The notes under the pieces: model-generated
Told to the model about the DNA's origin: nothing
The model's database searches: none
What the model saw: the letters and a program-made list of their open reading frames with translations, nothing else
Made by a program: the position numbers and the translations under genes
Origin: Acidobacteriota bacterium
GTDB lineage: Bacteria > Acidobacteriota > Aminicenantia > UBA2199
Length of the DNA: 13,473 nucleotides
Reading direction: 5' to 3'
Assembly (NCBI GenBank): GCA_028749105.1
Contig: JAQUQF010000016.1
Span: forward strand, 1-13,473
Part shown: positions 13,323 to 13,473 of the stretch, piece after piece
Layout: every line of letters starts with the position of its first letter
Position numbering within the stretch: position 1 is the first letter of the stretch

Positions 13323-13473
13323 CTAGGACTTTTTCTTTTTCTCGCGCACCAGGCGTTTGTTCAGGGCCTGGCGGGTGACTCCCAGCAGCGACGCGGCGAT
13401 GCCTTGGTTGCCTTTGGCCTGTTCCAGGGCCCGGCGGACCAGAAATTCCTCGGCTTGCTTTAGGGTCGGCAGG
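13323..13473 (-). CDS. C-terminal Fis-type HTH of a probable sigma-54 regulator (partial)
   Basis: A frame open to the right edge of the window encodes the last 49 residues of a protein ending at TAG (13325-13323). It reads LPTLKQAEEFLVRRALEQ, then AKGNQGIAASLLGVTRQ, then ALNKRLVREKKKKS. This is the HTH_8 (Fis-type) DNA-binding domain found at the C-terminus of NtrC-family sigma-54-dependent activators: a first helix AEEFLVRRALEQA, the turn GN, then the helix-turn-helix IAASLLGVTRQALNKRL. The receiver and AAA+ domains would lie beyond the window, so membership in the NtrC family is inferred from the HTH alone. It is encoded on the same strand as the metalloprotease operon and 299 nt upstream of it. 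It is the only transcription-factor sequence near the three output-less kinases and is therefore a candidate partner. Confidence 0.75.
   Translation of the reverse strand, partial: LPTLKQAEEFLVRRALEQAKGNQGIAASLLGVTRQALNKRLVREKKKKS

Overview
The window is GC-rich, densely coded bacterial DNA carrying nine protein genes plus the tail of a tenth. Sensory hybrid kinases, a Fis-type HTH tail typical of sigma-54 activators, a DUF937 protein, a COG3178 sugar-kinase-like protein and short degenerate tandem repeats between genes suggest a Gram-negative environmental lineage. Acidobacteriota/Aminicenantota-like or a deltaproteobacterial relative would fit, but this is a low-confidence inference; no rRNA or other phylogenetic marker is present. 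No tRNA, rRNA, CRISPR array, insertion sequence or phage gene was seen.

Left part (1-3938), all on the minus strand. A DUF937 protein (95-742) has a perfect consensus sigma-70 promoter and a terminator directly after its stop. Upstream of it lies a likely operon read from right to left: a COG3178/AmgK-like phosphotransferase (2967-3938), a DusB-type tRNA-dihydrouridine synthase (1994-2938) and the tRNA 2-thiouridylase MnmA (969-1997). dus and mnmA overlap by 4 nt and both modify tRNA. dus also seems to have its own extended -10 promoter, placed so that the transcript would start at the A of its ATG (leaderless).

Centre (3939-11559), plus strand. A divergent promoter region carries two tandem sigma-70-like promoters and a 10-codon leader ORF. 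It leads into three consecutive soluble hybrid histidine kinases. The first two are tandem paralogues (REC-PAS3-HisKA_2-HATPase and REC-GAF-PAS3-HisKA_2-HATPase). The third has the architecture REC-PAS-PAS-HisKA-HATPase-REC. Every one starts with an intact receiver domain and none has a DNA-binding or enzymatic output, so together they look like a cytoplasmic multi-input phosphorelay whose final output lies elsewhere. Points of regulatory interest are a G8 tract near the start of kinase 1, an A8 tract in the kinase 1/kinase 2 overlap, and a near-perfect 28-nt palindrome inside the kinase 2 ATPase domain.

Right part (11560-13473), minus strand. A strong terminator ends a two-gene unit: a secreted putative zinc metalloprotease with HEMVH (12199-13023) followed by a 171-residue protein of unknown function with an internal duplication (11654-12169). 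The metalloprotease leader can fold into a 12-bp hairpin that buries its Shine-Dalgarno sequence. The right edge holds the C-terminal Fis-type HTH of a probable sigma-54-dependent regulator.
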